This document shows positions 51,669 through 62,624 of a DNA stretch of 64,000 bases, piece by piece; within the stretch, counting starts at the first letter, position 1; every line of letters starts with the position of its first letter. The notes under the pieces were generated by a model. The model was not told the origin of the DNA. It worked only from the letters and a program-made list of their open reading frames with translations, and did no database searches. A program made the position numbers and the translations under genes. Source of the DNA: Peribacillus frigoritolerans (GTDB lineage: Bacteria; Bacillota; Bacilli; Bacillales; DSM-1321); contig NZ_KV440950.1 of the NCBI RefSeq assembly GCF_001636405.1, positions 612,001 to 676,000 on the forward strand, given 5' to 3'.

Positions 51669-52052
51669 ATGACAACAACACCAAAAGAACTTCGTTACAC
51701 TAAAGAACATGAATGGGTCAAAACGGAAGATGGAACAGTGCGCATTGGAATTACGGCATTCGCACAGTCCGAGCTAGGGGACATCGTATTCGTTGAGCTT
51801 CCGGAAATCGGCGATGAATTGAAAGCGAACGAACCATTTGGAAGCGTTGAATCCGTTAAGACGGTTTCTGAACTTTATGCACCTATCAGTGGCAAGGTTG
51901 TTGAAGTGAACGAAGATTTAAGTGACAACCCTGAATATGTAAATGAGTCTCCTTATGAAAAGGCATGGATGGTCGTGCTTGAACCATCTAATAGCAGTGA
52001 TATTGAAAACTTGATGAGCGCTGAAGAGTATGAGAGTTTAATCAACGGTTAA
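51669..52052 (+). CDS. gcvH: Glycine cleavage system H protein
   Basis: Lipoyl-carrier protein of 127 residues. The lipoylated Lys64 is in '[15 protein letters not shown]', with the usual 'KEHEWVK' near the start and '[16 protein letters not shown]'-like pattern later. GcvH shuttles the aminomethyl group between P, T and L proteins; in Bacillus it is also the entry point for octanoate in lipoic acid assembly. The other glycine cleavage genes are not here, as in B. subtilis. TGGAGGGT lies 9 nt before the ATG. Confidence 0.95.
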   Translation: MTTTPKELRYTKEHEWVKTEDGTVRIGITAFAQSELGDIVFVELPEIGDELKANEPFGSVESVKTVSELYAPISGKVVEVNEDLSDNPEYVNESPYEKAWMVVLEPSNSSDIENLMSAEEYESLING

Positions 52053-52146
52053 AAAGAAAGGAGAGGGGGGACTGAAAAGGCCTGCTCTCTTTTTCATTTG
52101 TACAGTGGGTGAGTTGCGCACATAATTCGTGAGATGGAGTGATGAC

Positions 52147-52512
52147 ATGGAGTGGGGCGAATTCGATAAAGTGATCATTGTAGAAGGCAGTTCCGATAGA
52201 AGAAAAGTTGCCTCCGTTTTAAATGAAGATGTGGAAATAAGATGTACGAATGGGACCATATCATTAACTAAGCTGGATGAATTAGTGGATGAATTGATCG
52301 ACCGTGATGTTTATCTCCTTTTTGACGCAGATGAATCAGGAGAAAAGCTGCGGAAGCAGTTCCGAAGGGAAATGCCGGAAGCGAACCACCTGTATATTAA
52401 TAAAATGTACAAAGAAGTGGAGAGCTCACCCGAACATCATATCGCAACTGTGCTCCTATCTGCCAATATGAATGTGAAAATGAAATTTTTAAGTCAAAGG
52501 GTGAACGACTAA
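52147..52512 (+). CDS. yusF: Toprim-domain protein YusF
   Basis: A single Toprim domain of 121 residues. The acidic residues are seen in 'VIIVEGSSDRRKV' (Glu) and 'YLLFDADESGEKLRKQFRRE' (DxD). Toprim domains occur in primases, topoisomerases and small nucleases such as RNase M5; the role of stand-alone YusF is not known. ATG 52147 has GGAG 7 nt upstream. It lies between gcvH and yusE, as in B. subtilis, and ends 1 nt before the yusE frame begins. Confidence 0.83.
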   Translation: MEWGEFDKVIIVEGSSDRRKVASVLNEDVEIRCTNGTISLTKLDELVDELIDRDVYLLFDADESGEKLRKQFRREMPEANHLYINKMYKEVESSPEHHIATVLLSANMNVKMKFLSQRVND

Positions 52513-52824
52513 TTGATGCAGGAATGGAAAGAAGAAGAGTGTAAGCTTGCTGTTGAAAATGGGGAAACCTTTTGCTTATATTTATATACACCTTTATGCG
52601 GAACCTGTCAGGTGGCCTCCAAGATGCTGACGATATCCTTGGAGCTTTTCCCCGAATTGAAGGCAGGCAAAATGAATATGAACTATATCCAAGCAATTGC
52701 CGAATCATATGAAATCGAAAGTGTTCCTTGCTTATTGCTTTTCAAAGAAGGGCAGCTGCACAAGAAAATATATGCCTTTCAATCCGTTCCTTATTTGTAC
52801 GGATTGCTTAAGGAAATCAGTTAG
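52513..52824 (+). CDS. yusE: Thioredoxin-like protein YusE
   Basis: Thioredoxin-fold protein of 102-103 residues. The active site is 'YTPLCGTCQVASKML' (C-G-T-C) and the cis-Pro loop is 'IESVPCLLLFKEG'. The conserved 'YAFQSVPYLYGLLKE' end identifies the YusE group. It is expected to be a cytosolic disulfide reductase. Start is TTG 52513 or ATG 52516, directly after the yusF stop; AAGGGTGA of the yusF end serves as ribosome site. Confidence 0.85.
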   Translation: MMQEWKEEECKLAVENGETFCLYLYTPLCGTCQVASKMLTISLELFPELKAGKMNMNYIQAIAESYEIESVPCLLLFKEGQLHKKIYAFQSVPYLYGLLKEIS

Positions 52825-52857
52825 GAAACCAACCAGAACCGCGGTTGGTTTTCTTTG
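52825..52857 (+). terminator. Intrinsic terminator after yusE
   Basis: GAAACCAACC (52825-52834) pairs with GGTTGGTTTTC (52843-52853), followed by TTTG. Confidence 0.75.
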
Positions 52858-52969
52858 TTACTGACATTAGAATGAGAGTAGGAAATAAACAAAGAATATT
52901 CTAACAATTCATTGACTGATTTAATCTAAAATGCTATATTTTGAATTAAGTAATGGCAGAATTTAATAG

Positions 52970-53085
52970 TTCTTATCAAGAGTGGCGGAGGGACTGGCCC
53001 GACGAAGCCCGGCAACCGGTATAAATTTTTATATACGGTGCTAATTCCTGCAGAGTGTTGGCTCTGGTAGATGAGGTGTGTTCTT
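52970..53085 (+). ncRNA. SAM-I riboswitch (S box) upstream of metY
   Basis: Conserved blocks in order: CTTATCAAGAG (52972-52982), GGCGGAGGGACTGGCCCGACGA (52984-53005 region), AGCCCGGCAACC, a variable hairpin around 53020-53045, GTGCTAATTCCTGCAG, and GATGAG at 53070. These are the S-box core. With SAM bound the terminator downstream forms and metY is off. Confidence 0.95.
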
Positions 53086-53086
53086 G

Positions 53087-53118
53087 AAACCTCTTCTTAT
53101 AGAAGTGGTTTTTTTGTT
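53087..53118 (+). terminator. SAM-controlled terminator before metY
   Basis: AAACCTCTTCT (53087-53097) pairs with AGAAGTGGTTT (53101-53111), then TTTTTG. Confidence 0.88.
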
Positions 53119-53177
53119 TATAAAAAGCTAGATTTCATATAAATCCAACTAAATCCATAGAAAAAAGGTGAAATTAT

Positions 53178-54488
53178 ATGTCAGAGAAAAAGTTGCGTTT
53201 CGAAACATTGAGTGTTCATGGCGGTCTGCAAGCTGATGAAACAGGTGTCCGTGCCGTTCCTATCTACCAAAGCAATGCATACTTGTTCAAGGATACCGAC
53301 CATGCAGCGAATTTATTTGGCCTAAAGGAGAATGGCTATATATATTCACGGCTTCATAATCCCACGGTCAGCGTTTTTGAGGAAAGAATGGCCTTATTGG
53401 AAGGCGGTATCGGCGGATTGGCAACGGCAAGCGGAATGGCCGCCATCTCACTTTCAATCCTGAATATTGCTGCCGCAGGGGATGAGATTGTTTCAGCCTC
53501 TACATTATATGGCGGTACGTATAACCTTTTCGAAAACACTCTTCCTAAATATGGGATCAAAGTGAAGTTCGTTTCTCCCGATGACCCTGAGAATTTTAAA
53601 AGGGCGATTACACCAAGAACTAAAGCCATTTTTGCTGAAACGATCGGAAATCCAAGTTTGAGGGTGCTCGATATTGAAGCGGTAGCGGAAATCGCCCACG
53701 AAGCCGGCATACCTTTAATCATTGATAATACCTTCGCAACACCGTATCTTTGCAGACCAATTGATTTTGGAGCGGATATTGTCATCCATTCCGCTACAAA
53801 ATGGCTTCTTGGAAATGGAACGACGCTAGGCGGTGTCATCGTGGATGGAGGGAAATTCGATTGGAACTCGCCAAACTATCCTGGCTTCACGGAGCCTGAC
53901 CCTAGTTACGACGGTCTGGTATACGCCGAGGCAGTTGGCCCTGCCGCATTCATAACGAAAGCCCGAGTCCAGTTACTCCGTGATTTGGGCCCTGCGCTAA
54001 GTGCCCAAAGTGCTTTCCAGTTTACGCTTGGACTTGAAACGCTGCATGTAAGGATGAAAGAGCATCTATCAAACACCAAGTCTGTCATTCAATATTTAAA
54101 AAACCATCCTGCCGTGACCTGGGTTTCACATCCTGGTGATGAGGATCATCCCGATAAAGCCCTTGCGGATAAATATTTGCCAAAGGGAGCTGGATCTGTC
54201 GTCACATTTGGGATTCAAGGTAATCGCGAAGCTGGGGCAAAACTTATCAATTCGGTGGAATTATGGTCCCATGTGGCGAATGTAGGGGATGCGAAGAGCT
54301 TGATCATCCACCCAGCAAGTACCACCCATCAACAATTGAATGAGGCGGGTCTTGCGAAAGCGGGTGTAAGTGCCGATCAAGTCCGTTTATCGATTGGGAT
54401 TGAAAATGTAGACGACTTAATAGAAGATTTGGAGCAGGCAATTGAAAAGGTGACGAACATCGTCTCCTTGACTTCCAAAACGCTTTAA
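53178..54488 (+). CDS. metY: O-acetylhomoserine aminocarboxypropyltransferase MetY
   Basis: PLP enzyme of the Cys/Met metabolism family, 436 residues, making homocysteine directly from O-acetyl-L-homoserine and sulfide. The PLP Lys is residue 208 in 'IHSATKWLLGNGTTLGG'. Other motifs are 'IYSRLHNPTVSVFEERMALL', 'SASTLYGGTYNLF' and 'HPASTTHQQL'. The length and the insertion after the PLP site favour MetY over the shorter MetI/MetC/MetB type. AAAAGGTG precedes the ATG. The SAM-I riboswitch upstream fits methionine control. Confidence 0.92.
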   Translation: MSEKKLRFETLSVHGGLQADETGVRAVPIYQSNAYLFKDTDHAANLFGLKENGYIYSRLHNPTVSVFEERMALLEGGIGGLATASGMAAISLSILNIAAAGDEIVSASTLYGGTYNLFENTLPKYGIKVKFVSPDDPENFKRAITPRTKAIFAETIGNPSLRVLDIEAVAEIAHEAGIPLIIDNTFATPYLCRPIDFGADIVIHSATKWLLGNGTTLGGVIVDGGKFDWNSPNYPGFTEPDPSYDGLVYAEAVGPAAFITKARVQLLRDLGPALSAQSAFQFTLGLETLHVRMKEHLSNTKSVIQYLKNHPAVTWVSHPGDEDHPDKALADKYLPKGAGSVVTFGIQGNREAGAKLINSVELWSHVANVGDAKSLIIHPASTTHQQLNEAGLAKAGVSADQVRLSIGIENVDDLIEDLEQAIEKVTNIVSLTSKTL

Positions 54489-54602
54489 GCAAAGTTCCTG
54501 TTCATTCTTGTACTAGAAATAATATACATTGCGCTCCTTTTTTATCTATGATAAAATTTCTCCATACTAAAGAACTTAATGATGTACAAATATTCTATAT
54601 AT

Positions 54603-54735
54603 TAGCTCTTATCAAGAGAGGTGGAGGGATGTGCCCGATGAAACCCGGCAACCGACAAGGTGATTTCCTTGGAAAGGTGCCAATTCACACAAAGTTTAAT
54701 CACTTTGGAAGATGAGAGGAAGGCCTGATTCTTCA
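54603..54735 (+). ncRNA. SAM-I riboswitch (S box) upstream of metNIQ
   Basis: S-box blocks: CTCTTATCAAGAGAGGTGGAG (54606-54626), GGGATGTGCCCGATGAAACC, CGGCAACC (about 54646-54653), a hairpin CAAGGTGATTTCCTTG, GGTGCCAATTC (54676-54686), and GATGAGAG (54711-54718). The layout matches the aptamer in front of metY. Confidence 0.95.
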
Positions 54736-54739
54736 CCTG

Positions 54740-54768
54740 CCTTTCTGCTCATGCAGAAAGGTTTTTTC
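54740..54768 (+). terminator. SAM-controlled terminator before metN
   Basis: CCTTTCTGC (54740-54748) and GCAGAAAGG (54753-54761) form a perfect stem with loop TCAT, then TTTTTTC. Confidence 0.9.
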
Positions 54769-54863
54769 TATTTTAATTGGGAACATGATAGGAGAAACAG
54801 ACTAATAATGTAGAGAAATCAACTAAGTTCATAGGTTTTATTGGATAAAAGAGGTGAGGGTTA

Positions 54864-55898
54864 ATGATTACATTGACGAAAGTCAGTAAGCTGTTCCGAA
54901 CAGGAAAAGGAAACAGTGAGACGATCAAGGCTGTAAATAATGTGAATGTTGAAATAAATAAAGGCGAGATTTTCGGGATCATCGGTTACAGTGGAGCGGG
55001 GAAAAGTACTTTGATCAGAATGCTCAATGGATTGGAAACACCGACAGAGGGATCCGTTGTGGTGGCTGAAAAGGAAATTTCAAAAATTAAAGGGGCTCAG
55101 CTCCGTAAGGCCCGTCAAGAAATCAGCATGATTTTCCAGCATTTCAATCTATTATGGTCAAGGACCGTTCAGGAGAATATATCTTTCCCGTTGGAAATTG
55201 CAGGAGTTTCTAAACCTGAACGCACCAAGCGTGTGAACGAATTGATCAAGTTAGTCGGACTTGAAGGCAGGGAAAAGGCCTATCCTTCGCAATTAAGCGG
55301 AGGGCAAAAGCAAAGGGTGGGAATAGCCAGGGCTCTGGCAAATGACCCTAAAGTGCTTCTGTGTGATGAAGCGACTTCTGCTTTGGATCCGCAGACTACC
55401 GACTCCATACTCGAATTGCTTGTTGACATCAATAAGCGTTTGGGATTGACGATCGTCTTGATTACGCATGAAATGCATGTAATACGTAAAATCTGCCATC
55501 GTGTCGCCGTGATGGAAAGCGGGCAGGTTGTTGAACAGGGTCCTGTCCTGGATGTTTTCAAGAATCCTAAAGAACAAATGACGAAGCGTTTCGTGCAACA
55601 GGTAACGGAACCGGAAGAAACGAAAGAAACGATGGACCATTTGCTCGAACGCTATCCAGCAGGCAAAGTGATTCAATTGACCTTTGTAGGTGATCATGCA
55701 GAAAGCCCATTGATCACCAAGCTTGTACGTAACTTCGAGTTGGATGTCAATATCGTTCAAGGTAAGATATCCCAAACAAGAAGCGGTTCATATGGAACAT
55801 TGTTTATCCATCTAGATGGCAAAGAGGATGAAATGCTCCGCGCAATCGAATTCATTAAAGCACAGCAGGTAGGCGTGGAGGTGATTACTCATGCTTGA
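54864..55898 (+). CDS. metN: Methionine ABC transporter ATPase MetN
   Basis: ATPase of 344 residues. Walker A 'GYSGAGKST', Q-loop 'ISMIFQHFNLLWSRTVQENI', signature 'LSGGQKQRVGIARALAN', Walker B 'VLLCDEATSALDPQTTDS' and switch His in 'ITHEMHVI'. A C-terminal NIL (ACT-like) domain from about 265 binds methionine and inhibits uptake allosterically in MetN homologues. It overlaps metI by 8 nt. AGAGGTGAGG precedes the ATG. Confidence 0.95.
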   Translation: MITLTKVSKLFRTGKGNSETIKAVNNVNVEINKGEIFGIIGYSGAGKSTLIRMLNGLETPTEGSVVVAEKEISKIKGAQLRKARQEISMIFQHFNLLWSRTVQENISFPLEIAGVSKPERTKRVNELIKLVGLEGREKAYPSQLSGGQKQRVGIARALANDPKVLLCDEATSALDPQTTDSILELLVDINKRLGLTIVLITHEMHVIRKICHRVAVMESGQVVEQGPVLDVFKNPKEQMTKRFVQQVTEPEETKETMDHLLERYPAGKVIQLTFVGDHAESPLITKLVRNFELDVNIVQGKISQTRSGSYGTLFIHLDGKEDEMLRAIEFIKAQQVGVEVITHA

Positions 55899-56559
55899 AG
55901 AATTATTGCCGAATGTTGATTGGGAAGACATCATTGAAGCTACGAAAGAAACGCTTTACATGACAAGCGTCTCTGTAGTGGCAACCTTTTTTATAGGCAT
56001 AATACTAGGATTGATCCTTTTCCTGACAGGGAAGGGTAATATGTGGCAAAACCGGGCTGTCAACGGAGTCATGAGTGCTGTCGTCAATATATTCCGCTCC
56101 ATTCCATTTCTTATTTTGATCGTGCTGCTCATTCCTTTCACTAAAGCGCTTGTCGGTTCCATGATCGGTGAGAACGCTGCACTGCCGGCACTTATTATCG
56201 GTGCTGCCCCATTTTATGCGCGTATGGTTGAAATCGGCCTTCGTGAAATCGATAAAGGTGTAATTGAAGCCGCTAAATCGATGGGAGCAAAAACGAGCAC
56301 GATCATTTGGAAGGTCCTTCTTCCAGAGTCGATGCCTGCCCTTATTTCCGGGATTACGGTAACATCGATTGCATTGGTTGGATATACCGCGATGGCCGGG
56401 GTCATCGGCGCTGGCGGGCTTGGTAATCTAGCCTATTTGGACGGCTATCAAAGAAATCAAAATGACGTTACGCTTGTAGCGACGATCGTTATTCTAATTA
56501 TCGTCTTCATAATTCAAATTATTGGAGATGTGATTACATCTAAATTGGACAAAAGATAA
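55891..56559 (+). CDS. metI: Methionine ABC transporter permease MetI (MetP)
   Basis: Permease of 222 residues with five to six helices. The ABC loop is 'GVIEAAKSMGAKTSTIIWKV' with 'LLPESMPALISGI', and 'NIFRSIPFLILIVLLIPFTK' is a MetI signature. It is named metP in B. subtilis. It starts 8 nt inside metN and ends 15 nt before metQ. Confidence 0.93.
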   Translation: MLEELLPNVDWEDIIEATKETLYMTSVSVVATFFIGIILGLILFLTGKGNMWQNRAVNGVMSAVVNIFRSIPFLILIVLLIPFTKALVGSMIGENAALPALIIGAAPFYARMVEIGLREIDKGVIEAAKSMGAKTSTIIWKVLLPESMPALISGITVTSIALVGYTAMAGVIGAGGLGNLAYLDGYQRNQNDVTLVATIVILIIVFIIQIIGDVITSKLDKR

Positions 56560-56574
56560 AGGGAGATGAAGAGG

Positions 56575-57411
56575 ATGAAAAAGTTTTTAGGATTTGCATT
56601 AATCTTAGTGTTATCTATCGCTTTGGCTGCTTGTGGAAGTGAAAAGGATAAAAGCGGCAGCGATACGGATAAAGAATCGAAGAAAATAGTTGTAGGGGCA
56701 TCCAATGTTCCTCATGCAGAAATCCTTGAGGAAGCTAAACCGCTTCTTAAAGAAAAAGGAATCGATTTGGAAATTGAAACGTTCCAGGACTATGTTTTAC
56801 CGAATAAGGCGTTGAATGATAAGGAATTGGATGCTAACTACTTTCAACACATTCCATATTTAGAAGGGCAAATTAAAGAAAATGGATATGACTTCGTCAA
56901 TGCTGGCGGAATCCATATCGAGCCGATTGCTCTATATTCACAAAAATATAAAAGCATTGATAAACTTCCGGAAGGCGCAACAATTATTATGAGCAGCTCT
57001 GTTGCTGATCATGGACGCGCTTTATCCCTTTTGGAAAAGAATGGCCTGATCACTTTGAAAGAAGGCATCGATAAAACGACGGCTACAACGAAAGACATCG
57101 TAGAAAATAAGAAAAACCTTAAATTCGATGCCGATTATGAAGCGGCCCTGCTTCCTAAAATTTATGAGAGCGGCGAAGGCGATGCAGTCTTGATCAACTC
57201 CAACTATGCAATTGACGCCGGTTTGAATCCTCTTGAAGATTCAATTGCGATTGAAGATTCCGAATCACCTTATGTGAACGTCATTGCCGTAAACAAAGGT
57301 GACGAAAATAAAGAAGCAATCAAAGCGCTTGTAGAAGTATTGCATTCTAAAGAAATTCAAGATTTCATTCTTAAAGAATACAAAGGTGCAGTTGTACCGG
57401 CGGATAAATAA
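56575..57411 (+). CDS. metQ: Methionine-binding lipoprotein MetQ
   Basis: NlpA-family lipoprotein of 278 residues. The lipobox 'ALAAC' sets the lipid Cys near residue 20. The mature part has 'KIVVGASNVPHAEILEEAKP', 'ETFQDYVLPNKALNDKELDA', 'NYFQHIPYL' and 'DAVLINSNYAIDAGLNP'. It captures methionine (D or L) for MetNI. ATG 56575 is preferred because the earlier ATG 56566 sits inside the ribosome site. A long terminator ends the operon. Confidence 0.93.
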   Translation: MKKFLGFALILVLSIALAACGSEKDKSGSDTDKESKKIVVGASNVPHAEILEEAKPLLKEKGIDLEIETFQDYVLPNKALNDKELDANYFQHIPYLEGQIKENGYDFVNAGGIHIEPIALYSQKYKSIDKLPEGATIIMSSSVADHGRALSLLEKNGLITLKEGIDKTTATTKDIVENKKNLKFDADYEAALLPKIYESGEGDAVLINSNYAIDAGLNPLEDSIAIEDSESPYVNVIAVNKGDENKEAIKALVEVLHSKEIQDFILKEYKGAVVPADK

Positions 57412-57450
57412 TTCGAGAATGGCGGCCTGATTTAATTCAGGTCTCAGTTT

Positions 57451-57492
57451 AAAAAGGTTTCGGAATGTTCTCATTCCGAAACCTTTTTTTTA
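57451..57492 (+). terminator. Intrinsic terminator of metNIQ
   Basis: AAAAAGGTTTCGGAATG (57451-57467) pairs perfectly with CATTCCGAAACCTTTTT (57472-57488), loop TTCT, then more T. Confidence 0.93.
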
Positions 57493-57828
57493 TTGGATTT
57501 GAATCATAATAGCCCTCTGTATTTTTATTGAGTGCCGATGGGCAGGGATAACAACCAAAACGCTCATATTACACATAGCCATGGTTGCGGAATCTGCGTC
57601 AACAGCTTCAGGTTTTATTCATTTATGCTTCAGCAGACGATAACGGATTTGTGTTGGGACGATAGTAACACCCGGAAATACTCGATTAAGAGCCTCTGAT
57701 TGAACAAATGATTAATAAAGCTGCCGAACTTAGAGAAGTGAAGCACTTTATCACGGAAATCCTAACCGGCATTGAACGGAATATAGAATGTAGGTGAAAG
57801 TGATTCTATCTGATTGTGTAGTCTTAGT
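57493..57828. other. Decayed stretch after metQ
   Basis: No complete gene. A short frame at 57690-57799 encodes 'MINKAAELREVKHFITEILT' and looks protein-like, but it is bounded by a stop and has no ribosome site, so it is probably a relic. Confidence 0.35.
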
Positions 57829-58003
57829 GGATTGGAGCGGGTGTTCGAGACTCCTGCGGGAAAAAGCGAGTCAAGGGGAGACACCGCAGGCGCAAGAGCA
57901 CCGAGGAGGCTTCCGGACCGCCCGCGGAAAGCGAGTGCCTGAAGTGGAAAGTAACGTTCAAATTTTGAAAAACCTAAAAGTCTAAAAAACTGTAGACAAA
58001 CTA
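57829..58003 (+). repeat. Dispersed non-coding repeat, longer copy
   Basis: GAGCGGGTGTTCGAGACTCC, TGCGGGAAAAAGCGAGTC, GAGACACCGCAGGCGCAAGA, GAGGAGGCTTCCGGACCGCC, CGCGGAAAGCGAGTGCCTG and AACGTTCAAAT follow one another, ending in a small hairpin GTCTA..TAGAC (57980-57998). A degraded copy in inverse orientation is at 27011-27133. It is GC-rich, with several internal self-complementary blocks, and does not encode a credible protein. Confidence 0.75.
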
Positions 58004-58105
58004 AAAATTATGAGCGACGCATTATGTAAAAGCTGAACGGACAAACAAGCTCGCTATAATGATGGTCCAGGTTGTTTCAGTCTGCGTCTTAATTTAATTC
58101 CTTTC

Positions 58106-58369
58106 ATGTTTAATCAGGAAAGGAAAGGGTATAGAGATAATGAAGGTAAAAAAAGATACACAAATTTGAAAGGATGGTTCACTATCAATACTCTGGATTT
58201 AAATGTAACAAGCGAAATGGAAAAGGCGATGCAGTCTTCACATGGGATTGGCTACAGTGAGTACAGTAGAGACTTAGACCTCCGTATCGAGGTTGAGAAG
58301 GAACGGGATAGGGAACATGTAAAGTGCAACAAAATGGTCCAGGACCTACAACGCAAAATTCACGGCTAA
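58106..58369 (+). CDS. Hypothetical small protein, uncertain
   Basis: An 87-codon frame from ATG 58106. The product is charged and helical ('MEKAMQSSHGIGYSEYSRDL', 'LRIEVEKERDREHVKCNKMV'). There is no clear ribosome site and no recognised family. It lies between the dispersed repeat and the suf operon and could be a leftover of a longer gene. Confidence 0.3.
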   Translation: MFNQERKGYRDNEGKKRYTNLKGWFTINTLDLNVTSEMEKAMQSSHGIGYSEYSRDLDLRIEVEKERDREHVKCNKMVQDLQRKIHG

Positions 58370-58704
58370 GCATATAAAAGAATTCTTTAAAAGATCGGTC
58401 TGTAGAGGTAAAATGGAAAGTGGTCCATAAAATAAGGGTTTCCTTATTGGATAAACTTACATAATACCTGACAGTCCGATTTTTTTCTTTTTAAGCGGAA
58501 CGTTCATACCTTGCAATCGAAACCTTTGAACATATAGTAATAAGGACAAAGATTTGCCGAATAATAAGATAATTTTAACAAAAGCTAAAATAAGTATGAA
58601 TATGCAGTAAACAGGCCATATCTGTTAATATTGTAAGAATCGGACAGGTTTTTAACATGGCCGAAGTGGAAACCCCTATCTATTTAGTTGATTCCAAATT
58701 GGAT

Positions 58705-58733
58705 TTGTTATAAAATTGGAATGAGAATAAAGT
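58705..58733 (+). promoter_or_regulatory. Candidate sigma-A promoter of the suf operon
   Basis: TTGTTA (58705-58710), 17-bp spacer, TAAAGT (58728-58733), 87 nt before the sufC start. The rest of 58370-58819 is non-coding and AT-rich. Confidence 0.4.
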
Positions 58734-58819
58734 GAGAATGCTTTTACGGAAATTATAGTAATGAAAGTAATCTTTACTTTCTGGTAATAAAATTGGAATT
58801 AGTTCACGGAGGTATTATT

Positions 58820-59605
58820 ATGTCAGCTTCTACATTAACGGTTAAAGATCTGCACGTATCAATTGAAGGCAAAGAGATTTTAAAAGGGGTAAACCTTGAA
58901 GTTAAAGGTGGAGAAATCCATGCGATCATGGGACCAAATGGAACTGGTAAATCAACTTTATCATCAGCAATCATGGGTCACCCTAAATATGAGGTAACTA
59001 GCGGAAGCATCACATTCGATGGTGAAGATGTATTGGAGATGGAAGTAGACGAGCGCGCTCGTGTCGGTCTATTCCTTGCTATGCAATATCCAAGTGAAAT
59101 CAGCGGTGTTACAAATGCAGACTTCTTACGTTCTTCCATTAACGCACGCCGTGAAGAAGGCGATGAAATTTCATTGATGAAATTCATCCGTCAAATGGAC
59201 CAAAAAATGGAATTCCTTGAAATGGATGAAGATATGGCGCAACGCTATTTAAATGAAGGTTTCTCAGGCGGAGAGAAAAAACGCAACGAGATTCTTCAAT
59301 TAATGATGATCCAACCTAAAATTGCAATCTTGGATGAGATTGATTCAGGTCTAGATATCGATGCACTTAAAGTCGTTTCAAAAGGAATCAACGAAATGCG
59401 CGGAGAAGACTTTGGATGCTTGATCATCACTCACTACCAACGTCTATTAAATTACATCACTCCTGATTTTGTACATGTAATGATGCAAGGACGTGTCGTA
59501 AAATCAGGCGGTCCTGAACTTGCTGCCCGCTTGGAAGCGGAAGGTTATGACTGGATTAAACAAGAATTGGGCATTGAAGACGAAACTGTTGGCGAAGAAG
59601 CGTAA
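58820..59605 (+). CDS. sufC: Fe-S cluster assembly ATPase SufC
   Basis: ABC-type ATPase of 261 residues, soluble. Walker A 'GPNGTGKST', signature 'FSGGEKKRNEILQ', Walker B 'IAILDEIDSGLD', and switch His in 'ITHYQRLLNYI'. 'AMQYPSEISGVTNADFLRSS' is typical of SufC. It binds SufB and SufD to form the scaffold complex SufBCD. ATG 58820 has GGAGG 8-9 nt upstream. First gene of sufCDSUB. Confidence 0.95.
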   Translation: MSASTLTVKDLHVSIEGKEILKGVNLEVKGGEIHAIMGPNGTGKSTLSSAIMGHPKYEVTSGSITFDGEDVLEMEVDERARVGLFLAMQYPSEISGVTNADFLRSSINARREEGDEISLMKFIRQMDQKMEFLEMDEDMAQRYLNEGFSGGEKKRNEILQLMMIQPKIAILDEIDSGLDIDALKVVSKGINEMRGEDFGCLIITHYQRLLNYITPDFVHVMMQGRVVKSGGPELAARLEAEGYDWIKQELGIEDETVGEEA

Positions 59606-59620
59606 GTAGGAGGATTTGCA

Positions 59621-62569
<2,949 letters not shown>

Positions 62570-62624
62570 TTAAATTAAAATGAGCTGTTGTAATTCAGCC
62601 ATTTGAAATGGAGGAATACGAGCT

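Noticed and set aside
57794-57985. 63-codon plus-strand frame
   Set aside because: It lies inside the dispersed GC-rich repeat and its product just reflects repeat sequence.
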